A stretch of 64,000 nt of DNA from Phoenix dactylifera (lineage: Eukaryota; Streptophyta; Magnoliopsida; Arecales; Arecaceae), in the NCBI RefSeq assembly GCF_009389715.1, contig NC_052406.1, forward strand, positions 1,116,001-1,180,000, written 5' to 3'. The notes below the pieces were generated by a model that saw nothing but the letters and a program-made list of their open reading frames with translations, had not been told where the DNA came from and did no database searches. Of this stretch, positions 33,610-45,513 are shown one piece after another. Within the stretch, counting starts at the first letter, position 1. Each line of letters starts with the position of its first letter. A program made the position numbers and the translations under genes.

Positions 33610-33631
33610 AGGAGGGGCGTACGCCCCTCCT
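33610..33631. repeat. Perfect 22 bp palindrome in 5' LTR of element B
   Basis: The core GGAGGGGCGTACGCCCCTCC is flanked by A and T, making a fully self-complementary 22-mer. It recurs at 41479-41500 in the 3' LTR, where a second similar hairpin (GGAGGGGCGTATGCCCCTCC) stands about 40 bp upstream. Confidence 0.9.
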
Positions 33632-34315
33632 AACTAGCCAAAAGAAGAGATAAAGATGAGTTCCTAGAAAATAGGAACTCATCCTTATCTCTTAAGGAAT
33701 TAAAAAGGAGGAGGGATTTCGACCCCTTCTCTCATGTTTTTCCTTGGCTTTCATGGCGGCAAACCTCCCCTCCCATTCCTCCTTTCAGCTGCAAGAACAA
33801 GGGAAGAAAACAAAGGGTGGCATGGCCTCCTTCCTCCTCTTCTATTGGTTCTAGCACAAGGAAAAGAAAAGGTTGCGAAGAGCCTTGTTTTCTTCTTCCT
33901 AGATCCCTCCTTCTTCTTCCTCCTCTCAAGCCAATCGAAGGTTGATTCAAAGAAGAGGACTTCCGCCATCAATAGCCTTCTATGCAAGGAAGCTAGCACC
34001 TCGGGGAGATCCAAAGGCTTCGATCGACTCATTACTTCGTGTGGATACCTGTAGAGGCCGGACGCGTTTGCGGCTTCCACTGAACTTTCATCAAATACCA
34101 CGTAAATCAGATTTGCGGAGACCATCTACCCGCACAAGGTGAAGATCTGATCTTCTTAATCATGATTTTAAAATGATTTAATAAGAATTTAATCCTGATC
34201 TATCTACAAAAGGTTTTAAAATACGTTCATGCGATGAACGGGATATGCACATGTCTTTCCGCTGCGCATCTGAAAATTTTTTAAATTTTTAGCGGCATGT
34301 GACAGATCCTAACAG

Positions 34316-34332
34316 TGGTATCAGAGCCATGG
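34316..34332 (+). other. Primer-binding site of element B
   Basis: TGGTATCAGAGCCATGG begins one base after the end of the 5' LTR and is complementary to initiator tRNA-Met. Confidence 0.88.
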
Positions 34333-35873
34333 TTATGTAGATTAAGATTAGGATTAAATTTTTAAAGATATTTTAGATCTGAAATTTAAGGGATTATGTT
34401 TGCTGAAATTTATGTATGCAGAATTTTCAGCTTGCTGATTTTTCTGCATACTAATTTTTAGATGCTTAGATTAATGATTCTAATACTTTGATAATGTGAT
34501 TACAAATATTTAGAGTCAAATCTAGCATGATCAGCAAGTAATGAGATGGAATAATCAATTAAATTACAGATCTGAAAATAATTTTTATGCACGTGATGCG
34601 TATGGTGATGATCATGGATGGACCATTTGAATGTGCTGAAATATTCTGCGATGTTCTGTGATGTATATAATTTTAATTTTTCAGATGCCTGCGTGCATCT
34701 TAAATTCATGTATTAGAGACCTGCGTGTCTCATGAAAAAGGGTTGTAATTTTATTTTTATTTTTATTAATTTTTAAAAAAAATTGGGATGTAATCTGTGA
34801 TGTGTGTTGCACGTCGATGGTTGATCGATATGTACATCAACAAGCTCAACATGCGCAGATCGAGATCAAGGGTTGATTGAAGATAGATCAAGAAGTTGAT
34901 CATAATTGGACCTAAGGGATCATGATCAAGTCAAGAGTTGAAGACGATCTAACCAATTGACGTGCATGTGCTTGTAAAATGACCCCATCCTGGATCCATG
35001 ATCATCACCATTTAATTTTATTTTTGATAAATGCCTGGATGTTTAATGTTTATTTCTATGAGGGTAGATTTATATTTGCATGAGATGTGAATACGCGATC
35101 GAGTGAGACCGAATTATAAACCTCCCTAATCAGTCGATGGTGAACCAACATGAGTTAGTCATATTTGATTAATTGATCTAATTGGTGTCTAGGCAAGCCT
35201 AAAAGGTGGTTACTTAATTAGGACCTTACTCTCTGAGTAAGGGGAGCCTCCCACCTGCTTACCTGGCCAATTGTTCGATTATCTCTTATGAAGAACTCAA
35301 GTTGCAAACACTAAGACATGATTATGCAATATTAAGTCCATAGGTCTTCCACCGTAGTAGAGCTGCTAAGGTCTTTCCGGTGTTGATTTGTCTCGGCTGG
35401 ACACAATGGGCAAGTTGCATCGGAAGACTGGACCTCTCTATTAGACATGAGATGTTGTGGGGTAAAGGTGGGGTTGGGCACCAATAACTATTAGGTGAGG
35501 ACCCAATGACGACTTTATTTCTGCGGTTATATGGTGGGTCTGACTTAACTAAGTAATAGGGCCAATAACTGTTAGGTGAGGTCTTCATGACTTAGAGACC
35601 AAGTACCACTACAATTTGCTTAAGAAGCATTGTACAATAGTTGTACACTCATCCATTTATATGTTATCAATAATTGTTAGGTGAGGCGGCATATAAATCG
35701 GTGAGATCGCAATACCCACTAGAAATCCTAGTCGCGTAGGATTTTTATTTCTCCATCAGGGGAGTATGAAGGATTCGAGAAAATAGTGGGAGCATATTTG
35801 TTTTAAAAGTTCCTAGAATAAATTAAGTTCAAGTACAAAGTCTAACTAGAATCTTTACTCTCTACAGATCACA
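34333..35873 (+). other. Leader of element B between primer-binding site and gag
   Basis: About 1.5 kb without a supported gene. A long leader with recurrent AATAACTNTTAGGTGAGG motifs (near 35483, 35563 and 35670) is typical of Angela/BARE elements, where packaging signals lie. That role is inferred. Confidence 0.6.
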
Positions 35874-36815
35874 ATGTCAGCTTTAAATCCTTTGACCCAT
35901 ATCCTTGAGACCAACCGACTGATTGGAACCAATTATAAAGACTGGCTTAGAAACCTGAAAATCATTTTGAATTGTAAGAAACTAGGGTATATACTCGAGA
36001 GTGATATCCCCAGGTTACCAGCACGTGCTACTGATAATCAGCGTGAGACGCATCAAAAGTGGACAGATGATGACATTAGGGTCAAGTGCTACATCATGGC
36101 ATCCATGACTAATGAACTTCAATGCCAGCATGAAAATATCTAGACTGCTAGGAAAATACTGGCACACCTGCAAGAGTTGTATAGTGAGCAAAGCCGCACT
36201 GCACGCTTAGAAGTGTCCAAGAGGCTCTTCAAGGCAAAAATGTGCGAGGGGCAGTCTGTCCACGATCACTGTTTGACTATGATCAAGGACATAGAGGAGC
36301 TTGAGAAGCTCGGTATGACCATGCATAAGGAACTGCAGATAGATCTGATCTTGCAATCCCTTCCTGATTTATTTGGGCAGTTTATAGTAAACTACCACAT
36401 GAATAAGATTGATTGCACTAAGACCGAATTGTTGAATATGTTGGTAACTGCTGAGGGAGCCTTGAAAAGTTCAAGGGGCTCTGTTCTGGCTGCTAAGCTG
36501 ACTTCTGGTTCCAAGAGAAAGTCTACTTGGAAGAAAAAGAAGCCTGTAAAGAAGCAGAAGAAAAACAAGAAGCCGAAGAAGGAAGTTCATAAGAAAAAGG
36601 CTAATGACAAGGTAAAATGTTTCCACTGCAACGTCGACGGCCATTGGAAAAGGAACTGCCCTTCATACCTCGAGAGCCTGAAGAACAAAAAGGTAAACAC
36701 ACTTTCTGAAGGTATGTTAGACTTGCTCGTAATTGAAACTAACCTTACGGTTTCTTCTACTTCTAGTTGGGTTTTGGATTCTGGTTCTAGTGCTCATTTG
36801 TGCACTACTATGTAG
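35874..36815 (+). pseudogene. Gag and start of protease of element B, decayed
   Basis: Starts MSALNPLTHILETNRLIG, then NYKDWLRNLKIILNCKKLGY, typical of Angela-type gag. An in-frame TAG at 36141-36143 interrupts it where a Trp would be expected, and the same frame continues to 36815. A Lys-rich stretch is followed by the zinc knuckle CFHCNVDGHWKRNC and the protease signature WVLDSGSSAHLCT. A second in-frame TAG at 36813-36815 stops it just after the protease signature. Confidence 0.82.
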
Positions 36816-39800
36816 GGTCTAAAGAAAAGTAAGAGGCTGGCGGAAGGTGCAGTGACCCTTCGGATTGGCAACGGGGCAAGAGTTGCTGCTGTAGCTGTGG
36901 GCACCTTTCCTCTACGATTACCGTCTGGATTTAGTTTATTGCTTAGAGACTATTACTATGTCCCTGTTGCTAGCAGGAATTTGATTTCTGTTTCATGTTT
37001 AGCACAGGATGGTCATATTTTGATATTTGACAAAGACTACTGTTCTACTTATTTTAGAAATAAATTAGTTGCACGTGGTTTCATGATCGACAGTCTCTAT
37101 CACTTGCATATTGATATGTCTGTAAATATGTCTGAGCAAGTAGCGAATGTCATAGGATCTAAAAGATCCAGAAATGAGATAAACCAGAAGTCTTTGTGGC
37201 ACCTCAGGCTTGGTCATATTGGAGAGAACAGAATGAACAAAATGGAGAAAGATGGGCTTCTCGGCCCATTGACTTCCGAGTCATATCCAGTTTGTGAGTC
37301 TTGACTTCAAGAAAAAATGGCTAGACTATCCTTTGCAGGACATGGGGAGAGGGCCACTGAAATACTTATCCTGGTACACACTGATGTGTGTGGCCCATTT
37401 GATGTGTCAGCCAGGGGTCGTTATTCGTACTTCATTACCTTTACGACTATTCACGATATGCGTATGTGTATCTTATGAGATACAAATATGAGTCTTTTGA
37501 AAAGTTCAAAGAATTCAGAAATGAAGTAGAAAAACAGACTGGAAAAATCCTTAAGGTTCCTCGATCAGATCGAGGAGGAGAATACCTTAGTGGAGAATTA
37601 CGGGACTATCTCAAGGAGAATGGCATAGTCTCACAATGGATGCCTCCGGGTACACCTCAACTCAACGGGGTGTCAGAAAGGAGGAATCGAACTCTATTGG
37701 ATATGGTCCGATCCATGATGAGCTTCACAGATCTGCCTATGTTTCTTTGGGGAGATGCCTTATTATCCGCAATTTATTTATTGAATAGAGTTCCCTCTAA
37801 ATCCGTTCCTACCACACCGTATGAGATATGGCATGGTAAGAAGCCAAGTCTTGGTCATCTTAAGATTTGGAGATGTTCGGCCCACGTCAAACGACAACAG
37901 GCGGACAAGTTAAGGTATAGGACCATAAGTGCTCGTTTCATAGGATATCCTAAGGAGTCATTAGGATATAATTTTTATGTCTCAGAGGATCACAATGTGT
38001 TTGTGAGCCGACATGCCATCTTCTTGGAAAAACAATTTATCCTTGATAGAGACAGTGAGAGAAAAATTGAGCTTGAAGAGAAAGTCTCTGAAAAGCAACG
38101 AGTAATAGATCTTATAGAACCTATTTACATAGAGCCAGTACACGTTGTACCTCCTCCACCTCATAGATTAAGTAGGGTCTCCCATCCTCCTGATAGATAC
38201 TTTGGTATACTAATAGAGGATACCGAGAAAATGTTCCTCATGGGAGATAGGGACATGTACAGGATCCCAATACCTACAACGAGGCGATATCTGATATCGA
38301 TTCCGAGAAATGACTGGAAGCCATGAAGTCAGAGATAGACTCCATGTATTCTAACCAAGTCTGAACCTTAGTAGATCCACCAGAAGGTATAGTACCTATT
38401 GGATGGAAATGGATCTACAAAAGAAAAATAGGTTCAGATGGAAAGGTAGAGACCTGTAAGGCAAGCCTAGTGGCAAAAGGGTATAGTCAGCGCGAAGGCA
38501 TTGACTATCAGGAGACCTTTTCACCTGTAGCCATGCTGAAATCTATTCGAATATTGCTTGCCATTGCAGCATTTCATGATTATGAAATATGGCAGATGGA
38601 TGTGAAAACTGCTTTTCTGAATGGATATCTTGATGAAGATATTTACATGGAGCAGCCTTTGGGTTTCACCTCCGGTGATGGAGATCACAAGGTCTGCAAG
38701 CTGCAAAGGTCCATCTATGGACTAAAGCAAGCATCTCGGAGTTGGAACACTCGTTTCAATGATGCGATCAAATCGTTTGATTTCATCAAAAACGAAGAGA
38801 AACCGTGTGTTTACAAGAAGGTTAGTGGGAGTGCTGTCATGTTCCTCGTACTATACGTGGATGACATCCTCCTGATTGGGAATGATATTCCTATGCTAAC
38901 CTCGGTCAAGATCTGGTTATCAAAAGAGTTCTCCATGAAAGACCTTGGGGAAGCATCCTACATTTTGAGGATTAAGGTCTATAGAGATAGATCTAAAAGA
39001 ATGCTTGGCCTATCACAGAAGATGTACATAGAGGAGGTACTGAAGAGGTTCAGTATGGAAAACTCTAAGAGGGGTCTATTACCCCTTAGGCATGGGATTC
39101 ATCTCTCCAAGAAGATGTGCCCCAACACATCTGAAGAGATTCAACGCATAAGAAAGATCCCTTATGCTTCGGCAATAGGGAGTCTCATGTATGCCATGCC
39201 GTGTACACGACCTGATATAGCCCTTGCTGTGAGTGTCACTAGTAGATATCAGTCGAATCCAGGTGAAGAGCACTGGACAGCTGTGAAGAACATTCTTAAA
39301 TACTTGAGAAGAACTAAAGATTTGTTCTTGGTTTTTGGAAGATCATCAGAGTTAAAGGTAGAAGGATACACAGATTCAGATTTCTTGACTGATATTGATG
39401 ATAGAAAGTCTACATCTGCATATGTGTTCTTGTGCAATGGTGGTACGGTAAATTGGAAGAGTTTCAAACAACCGATCATTGCTGATTCTACCATGAAAGC
39501 TGAGTATATCGCTGCCTCTGAAGCTGCAAAGGAAGCCTTCTGGTTCAAGAAATTCATTGCAAAGCTAGATGTAATGCCATCAGATGCCATCACACTCTAC
39601 TGCGATAATAATGACGCCATAGCTCTTGCTAAGGAGCCAAGGTCTCATCAGAAGTCCAAGCACATAGAGCGGCGCTTTTACCTCATACGTGAGTACCTCG
39701 AAAAGAAATATGTCGAGGTGCAGAGAGTAGACTCCGCGGACAACGTGGCGGACCCGCTCACGAAGCAGTTAAATCAGAAAAAAACTGAAGCCCACCTTGA

Positions 39801-39837
39801 GAAGATGGGACTTAGATATATGTCTGATTGGCTTTAG
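36816..39837 (+). pseudogene. Protease-integrase-RT-RNase H region of element B, decayed
   Basis: The pre-integrase segment LWHLRLGHIGENRMNKM ends at a stop near 37304. The integrase core is shifted between 37300 and 37490, then continues ([39 protein letters not shown]) to 38326, where another frameshift occurs. From 38470 to 39837 one frame runs through reverse transcriptase (FSPVAMLKSIRILLAIAAF, LYGLKQASRSWN-type segment, VLYVDDILLIGND) and RNase H (GYTDSDF, LYCDNNDAIALAKEPRSHQK, ADPLTKQL) to a stop. A TAG also interrupts the stretch near 38362. So the last 455 codons are open but the polyprotein is not. Confidence 0.83.
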
Positions 39838-39840
39838 TGC

Positions 39841-39851
39841 AAGAGGGAGAT
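39841..39851 (+). other. Polypurine tract of element B
   Basis: AAGAGGGAGAT directly precedes the 3' LTR. Confidence 0.8.
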
Positions 39852-42182
39852 TGTTAGATGTATGCCCTAGAAGCCAATCTGGCGGACACATTATTAATTC
39901 TGGGACATAAATTTGTACTTGACTTTATTATTATTGAATAATAAATGGGCATCTTTTTATTCATATTATTTATGTGTCTATGAATCGTCCAAGGAATTAA
40001 TAAGATGATGATACATATTCTCAAGAGTTGAGAATTTGAGCCATGTATCATTGGTGATTAATTTCTAAATGCTCCTGATCAATGGACCATCACGAGGACG
40101 GTGATCGATCCGATTAGTGCACAGATCGCTTTTCTTATGGATGGACGAGACTCGAGTCCACAGTGTAGAGACACTGAAGTGATAGTGCAGGTGCTTGTTA
40201 GAGAACAAGGGTACTGAGCGTAACCAAGACAAGAAGTCACTTGAATGTCTATCCACTCGTCAGTGACTTGCTTGATGTTGCAGTAGTGTGACTGGTCCTT
40301 TGACCTACGGTGCTTCGCCTATTCACATTGAGGTTATTGTAGTTTGACTGCACATATACATGGTCTCTAGTCATATGGGTCCTTGTTGTGTAGATTGGCT
40401 GCAGTAGGTTCACTGTAGGAGTAGGGTATGCACTTACATGGAATCGATCGACTTTGATAAAAGATGAGTGATCCTATGTGATTTATAAGACTGAGTTTTA
40501 CGACCTTGGCCAGGGCATAATATAAAGTGGAGAAAGAGTTTTTCACTATCGAACTCAAGTCGAATAAATATAGACATATGACAGACAACGGAATTTGACG
40601 AGTTATCCATGACCTCCGGTCTGTAGGGATCCACGATAGAAGGACTGTATCATACGATAACTGCACCTAGAGGTTCATCATTTTATTCTGCTGGGTAGCC
40701 ACTACATACTGCTAGGTGTCACTGGTGGATGGTGAGACTCACAGGGATCATCTCGATGGTCGATAATCCCTGGTGAGTTGAGTTGGAATTGTTTCAACCT
40801 ATTGAAAGGAGTTTTCAATGATATTGTGATAGAGATTGCAATATATCTCACTACCAGTCAGAATAGAATCTATGGGGTCACACACATTAGAAGTATTGAC
40901 CGATCCGATGGTTGAATTGTGATTAAGAATCAAATATGATCAATTAGATTGATAAATTGAAAATCCGCTAAGAGTTAGTGGTTAGAAGAAGGAATAATTG
41001 CAATCGGATTGCAATTTAATTTAATTAATTAGATTTAATTAATTGGACTTGATCATGAGTCCTACTTGGAGGGGGATTCATGAAGTCCTAATTGGATTAG
41101 GATTTCAAATTAAATTAGAGTCCTACTTGGAATAGGATTTTTAAAGTCCTAATTGTCTTAGGGCTGAAATTTGAACAAGTCCTGATTAAATTAGAATTTT
41201 TTCAAGTCCTAATTAATTTTAATTTTAATCTAATTAATTAAATGACTCCTAATTGGATTAGAATTGAAGAGTTCAATAGAGTCATAGTTTAATTGAATCC
41301 TAATTAGATTAGAATTTGGAATGAAAGAAAATGGGTGCACTTAATTCTATTTGGAATAGAATTGAACCCGTGCATTGGACCCAAACTAAATAGCCACTTA
41401 ATATGATTAAGTGGATAATTAAAAGGGATAAGAGGGAGGGGCGTATGCCCCTCCCTAGCTGCCGTATGTGGAGAGAAAAGGAGGGGCGTACGCCCCTCCT
41501 AACTAGCCAAAAGAAGAGATAAAGATGAGTTCCTAGAAAATAGGAACTCATCCTTATCTCTTAAGGAATTAAAAAGGAGGAGGGATTTCGACCCCTTCTC
41601 TCATGTTTTTCCTTGGCTTTCACGGCAGCAAACCTCCCCTCCCATTCCTCCTTTCAGCCGCAAGAACAAGGGAAGAAAACAAAGGGTGGCATGGCCTCCT
41701 TCCTCCTATTCTATTGGTTCTAGCATAAGGAAAAGAAAAGGCTGCGAAGAGTCTTGTTTTCTTCTTCCTAGATCCCTCCTTCTTCTTCCTCCTCTCAAGC
41801 CAATCAAAGGTTAATTCAAAGGAGAGGACTTCAGCCATCAATAGCCTTCTCTGCAAGAGAGCTAGCACCCCGAGAAGATCCAAAGGCTTCGATCGACTCA
41901 TTACTTCGTGTGGAAACCTGTAGAGGTCGGACGCGTGTGCGGCTTCCACTGAACCTTCATCAAATACCACGTAAATCAGATTTGCGGAGACCATCTACCC
42001 GTACAGGTGAAGATCTGATCTTCTTAATCATGATTTTAAAATGGTTTAATAAGAATTTAATCCTGATCTATCTACAAAAGGTTTTAAAATACGTTCATGC
42101 GATGAACGGGATATGCACATGTCTTTCCGCTGCGCATCTGAAAGTTTTTTGAATTTTCAGCGGCATGTGACAGATCCTAACA
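39852..42182 (+). repeat. 3' LTR of element B
   Basis: 2331 bp, TG to CA, uninterrupted, and the best reference for this LTR family in the window. It contains the palindrome cluster at 41060-41320, the 22 bp palindrome at 41479-41500 and a GTTCCTAGAAAATAGGAAC hairpin near 41529. The 5' LTR lacks a small block around 41438-41465 present here. Confidence 0.88.
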
Positions 42183-43134
42183 TGTTTTTCGGGCTTACAA
42201 ACAATTCAGTTGATTTTTCTCAAGGCTCACCAACCAAAACCTACACTGTTTGTTTTTTTTTGGGACTCACAAACAACCCGGTTGATTTTTTTCAAGGCAC
42301 ACCAACCAAAATCTTTTCCCTTGTTGAATCCTCCTAATTCAACAACTTCCAATTTAAGTTTGGAAGAACCTTTACAAGTGCAAAAATTGAAAAAATTAAA
42401 GCACACTAGAGTTATGCTCAAGATATAAAATACAAAAGAAGAAAAGAGCAAAACTTGGATTGGTGTAGTGGTAGATCTTTGAAGCTCTTCACCAATTGAT
42501 TGAGGTTGAGGATGTGATCTTGAGGTTCTTGGTAGATGTTCTGATTGATTCTAACTTGAATAGTTCTCCTCTTGCTCAAATGTTTGGCCTTTTTTGTGGA
42601 TTTGGCCTTATGCTCTCACTTTTGGAGTTCTTGAAAAAAATTGATCTTGTGGAGCTCTTATTCACTTTGTTTAATGGTGTTTCCATGAATTTATAGCCTG
42701 AAAAATATGTGGAAAGCTTCTCCTAGCTGTTAGAGACGAAATAGAGCCGTTAGAGATGAAAAACTAGCCGTTGGAGTCGTGAAAAACTACCCGTTATGCC
42801 TCCCAGCATGCTCGAGTCGACTTGCGCAGACCTTACGTCGACTCGGCTGAAGCAGAAATCGGCTTATGAATAGGAGTCAGCTCGGCACTATAGCCCTTCT
42901 TGTATTCTTCAACTTGCTATATTCTTTGCAAAACAAATTATCTTTCTTCTTGCAACACAACCATTATTAATTATACTTCAAGGTTTTGTGATCATCAATA
43001 TCAATCTTTGGGTCAATAAAGCCCATGCTAGTTTCATGAGTGCCTATGAAAAATTCATAAAGCTAGGGCTTATCCCTGAAGTGATATTATGCCAGTTTCA
43101 CAATGATAAGAAGACGTAGAGAGAAAGAGAGGAG

Positions 43135-43864
43135 TGAGACTTTTCTTGTTGGCATTTGGTGGAATGGAATGGCATGAAGGTGAGAAAGTACCAACAAAAG
43201 GGGGTCGAGGGGAGAAAAAAAGGAACGCTATACTTATAAAAGTTTAGACCTTGTAAGCATAGCACGCCTAAAGCTGGTTTTCGTAGGCACTCATAATTTT
43301 TTGCAGCCGTGAGAAGAGACTGAGAGACCTATGTTTTCTATCACAGATTTGCGTGCAGCTCGAGAGTTTTTCTCTCCTCTCCCCCTCAAATTTTCTGTAG
43401 CTGATATATTACGCATGTTGTTTCTTTTCACCTACTTCAAAAAATCTGAAGAGTGAAACTGAGGGTAAAACCTGTCAACTAAATATCCAAAATTTGTGCT
43501 ACTGAGTGGTCAAATTTTCAAACACATAGGTTATATTTTTCTCCGTTGGTGATTTTTTTTGCTAATTGGTAATTCAGTGTTGAAAGGAGGAGAATATAAC
43601 TTTTTTTTTCTTTTTATTTTTTTTAATTTTAAGTAGGTGATTCAATTTTTAAAGAGATATTATTGGAAAGAGGCATAGTGTCTTTAAAATAGAAGTAATA
43701 TAAATGACATTTATTAAACTATTGCAACTGTACCCACTACCTCGAGCCAAGCCTATGCCAGTTTCTTGAGTGCCTACGAAAAATTCTGAAAGCTATGGCT
43801 TCTCCCTGAAATGATATTATGCAAGTTTCACAACAACAAGAAGATGTAGAGAGAAAGAGCGGAG
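43135..43864. repeat. Tandem unit 5 (internal deletions)
   Basis: About 730 bp. Relative to the other units it lacks a block around the GAGCTTGGAGACA motif and another around the second GAATATAACATTAGGAGG block, so it carries small deletions of its own. Confidence 0.75.
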
Positions 43865-44639
43865 TGAGACTTTTCTTGTTGGCCTTTGGTGGAATGGAAT
43901 GACATGACTAAAGAGCTTGGAGACATGTCTCTAATATGGTTGGAAAGTACCAACAAAAGGGTGTTAAGGGGAGAAAAATAGAATTCCATATTTATAAAAG
44001 TTCAGACCTTGCATGCATAGCACGCCTAAAGCTAGTTTTCATAGCCACTCATGAATTTTTTGCAGCCGTGAGAAGAGACTGAGAGACCCATGTTTTCTGT
44101 CACATGGATTTGCACGCAGCTCGAGAGAGCTTTTCTCTTTCCTCCCCCTCAAGTTTTCTATAGTTGATATATTATGCCTGTTGTTTCTTTTCACCTACTT
44201 CGAAAAATCTAAAGAGTGAAACTAAGGTCTAAAACCTGTCAACTAAATATCTAAAATTTGTGCTACCAAGTGGTTAAATTTCCATATACAGAGGTTATAT
44301 TCTTCTCCGTTGGTAATTTTTTTTTTAACAAATTGGTGATTTCGTTTTCAAAGGAGGAGAATATAACTTTTTTTTCTTTTTCTCACTACAGGAAAAGGTA
44401 GATTTCCCGACGCTAGGAGAAAGCGTCGGGATATTTTGGTTCAGCGCCAAATTTTACCGACACTTTAAAGCGTCGGTACATCTTTAGAATCGACGATGCT
44501 TTTTAAGCGTCGCTGTAAGCTGGACCTACGATGACACTTATAAGCGTCATCAGAGGCCAAATCCTTTCCAACGCCTCGCCCCACTCTCGATTGATGCCCT
44601 AGCTACCTTAAAAATGTCTCGTCTCCTCTCCTCCCATTC

Positions 44640-44850
44640 AAAAGCGTCCTCGAGCTCCGATCGCCTCTTCATCTCGCTTCCCGAGCTCCGATCGGCGTCC
44701 CCGAGCTCCGATCGCCTCCCCATCTCGCTTCCCGAGCTCCGATCGGCGTCCCCGCGCCAACATCAATCTATCGCCTCCCCATCTCACTTTCCGAGCTCCG
44801 ATCGGCGTCCCGCGCCGACATCAATCCATCGCCTCCCCATCTCGCTTTTC
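44640..44850 (+). repeat. Minisatellite in the small CACTA element
   Basis: Three to four copies of a unit of about 50-60 bp with CCGAGCTCCGATCGGCGTCC and CGCCTCCCCATCTCGCTT. The 143-codon frame starting at 44614 has a repetitive Ser/Pro-rich product because of this repeat. It may be the untranslated leader of a captured gene. Confidence 0.65.
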
Positions 44851-45144
44851 TACTGCCGTCGCCCTCGCCCTCTTCCAGTGCCCTTCTTCTTCTCTCGTTT
44901 CTTGCATTTTTTGTTCTTGGCGAGGCTAGTATTTTCTGTTGATTTTTGGGGGGTTTTTGCAGACCTTTTCTTTCTTGGTGATTGCAGGTGCTTCCGAGCC
45001 TTAAAAATTATAGGTGCTTTCTTTCTCATTTCTGAAGCGGCTTAGGGATTTAGAGAGGACAGAGAGGAGTTCTTCTTCTATAATTCCTCCTCCATTACGG
45101 ATCGTTTGTGATCGTTTCTATTTCTTATCCTCAGAATCGAATCC

Positions 45145-45312
45145 ATGGCGCGGAAGCAAAAATCGGACGCAACGCACCTCGACGAGGTGGATCGGACGCT
45201 CTACTCCATCTTCTGCAGCGCGGCCAACTCGCTCTCTTAGTTCTACACCCAGGCCATGAACCATCAACTCTCCTTCCAGGCCGGCGAGCGCCATGCCCTG
45301 GTTCCTCTCTCT
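45145..45312 (+). pseudogene. Captured host exon fragment (conserved small plant protein, name unsure)
   Basis: From the ATG at 45145 the frame reads MARKQKSDATHLDEVDRT, then LYSIFCSAANSLS, a TAG stop at 45238-45240, then YTQAMNHQLSFQAGERHAL. This resembles the N terminus of a small conserved plant protein that I cannot name with certainty. It looks like an exon followed by intron-like sequence. The last part of the exon (about 45250-45312) is repeated at 45449-45513, also with a stop. No complete protein can be made. Confidence 0.5.
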
Positions 45313-45448
45313 CTCATCCTCATCAATCGATCGTTCCCAGGTTCATCTTTGCTTTTATGGTTCCTTTAAATCGTTACAGGTTCCTACTTGATAGATTCAA
45401 TTTGTATTGGCTCTTCTTTCATGGAATCTTTGTAAAATTTCTCCTTCC

Positions 45449-45513
45449 AGGCCATGAACCATCAGCTCTCCTTCTAGGCCGGCGAGCGCCATGCCCTGGT
45501 TCCCCTCTCTTTC
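45449..45513 (+). repeat. Second copy of the captured exon end
   Basis: The block with CCAGGCCATGAACCATCA and GGCGAGCGCCATGCCCTGGT repeats the sequence at about 45250-45312 about 200 bp downstream, which shows a tandem duplication inside the CACTA element. Confidence 0.75.

Larger units (their letters stand above)
11568..34314 (+). repeat. 5' LTR of element B, carrying elements C and D
   Basis: The LTR pieces are 11568-11608, 17219-17786 and 32615-34314. Together they make about 2.3 kb and are collinear with the 3' LTR at 39852-42182. CACTA element C and Copia element D sit in the two gaps, each with its own target duplication. Confidence 0.85.
11568..42182 (+). mobile_element. Element B: Angela/BARE-like Copia LTR retrotransposon with nested insertions
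   Basis: The element starts TGTTAGATGTATG, ends CAGATCCTAACA, and has the target duplication TGTTT (11563-11567 and 42183-42187). It has a 5' LTR (11568-34314 as interrupted), a primer-binding site complementary to initiator tRNA-Met, decayed gag and pol on the + strand, a polypurine tract and a 3' LTR (39852-42182). Without the nested cargo it is about 10.2 kb. Lineage is inferred from the long LTR starting TGTTnGAnnTATGCCCTAG and the gag/pol type. It cannot be autonomous because gag and pol contain stops and frameshifts. Confidence 0.88.
11019..43018. mobile_element. Solo LTR A, interrupted by element B
   Basis: The left part (11019-11567) starts TGTTGCCCAAGGTGACAACC, followed by an AAGGGGGATGAATTGGGT block. 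The right part (42188-43018) ends in GGGTCAATA. They join into an LTR of about 1380 bp flanked by AAGCC on both sides (11014-11018 and 43019-43023). The CCCAAGAGGGGGGTGAATTGGGT type of start is familiar from SIRE-like Copia LTRs, which is a family inference only. The terminal CA has decayed to TA. No internal region of A is present, so it is a solo LTR that later received element B. Confidence 0.75.
7710..43134. repeat. Tandem unit 4, split by two insertions
   Basis: The remaining pieces are 7710-7719, 10347-11018 and 43024-43134. They are separated by the second solo LTR and by solo LTR A with its nested cargo. Joined in order, they give one normal unit of about 793 bp. Confidence 0.8.

Noticed and set aside
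44614..45045. 143-codon plus-strand frame in the small CACTA
   Set aside because: The product reflects a Ser/Pro-rich minisatellite; no domain is visible.
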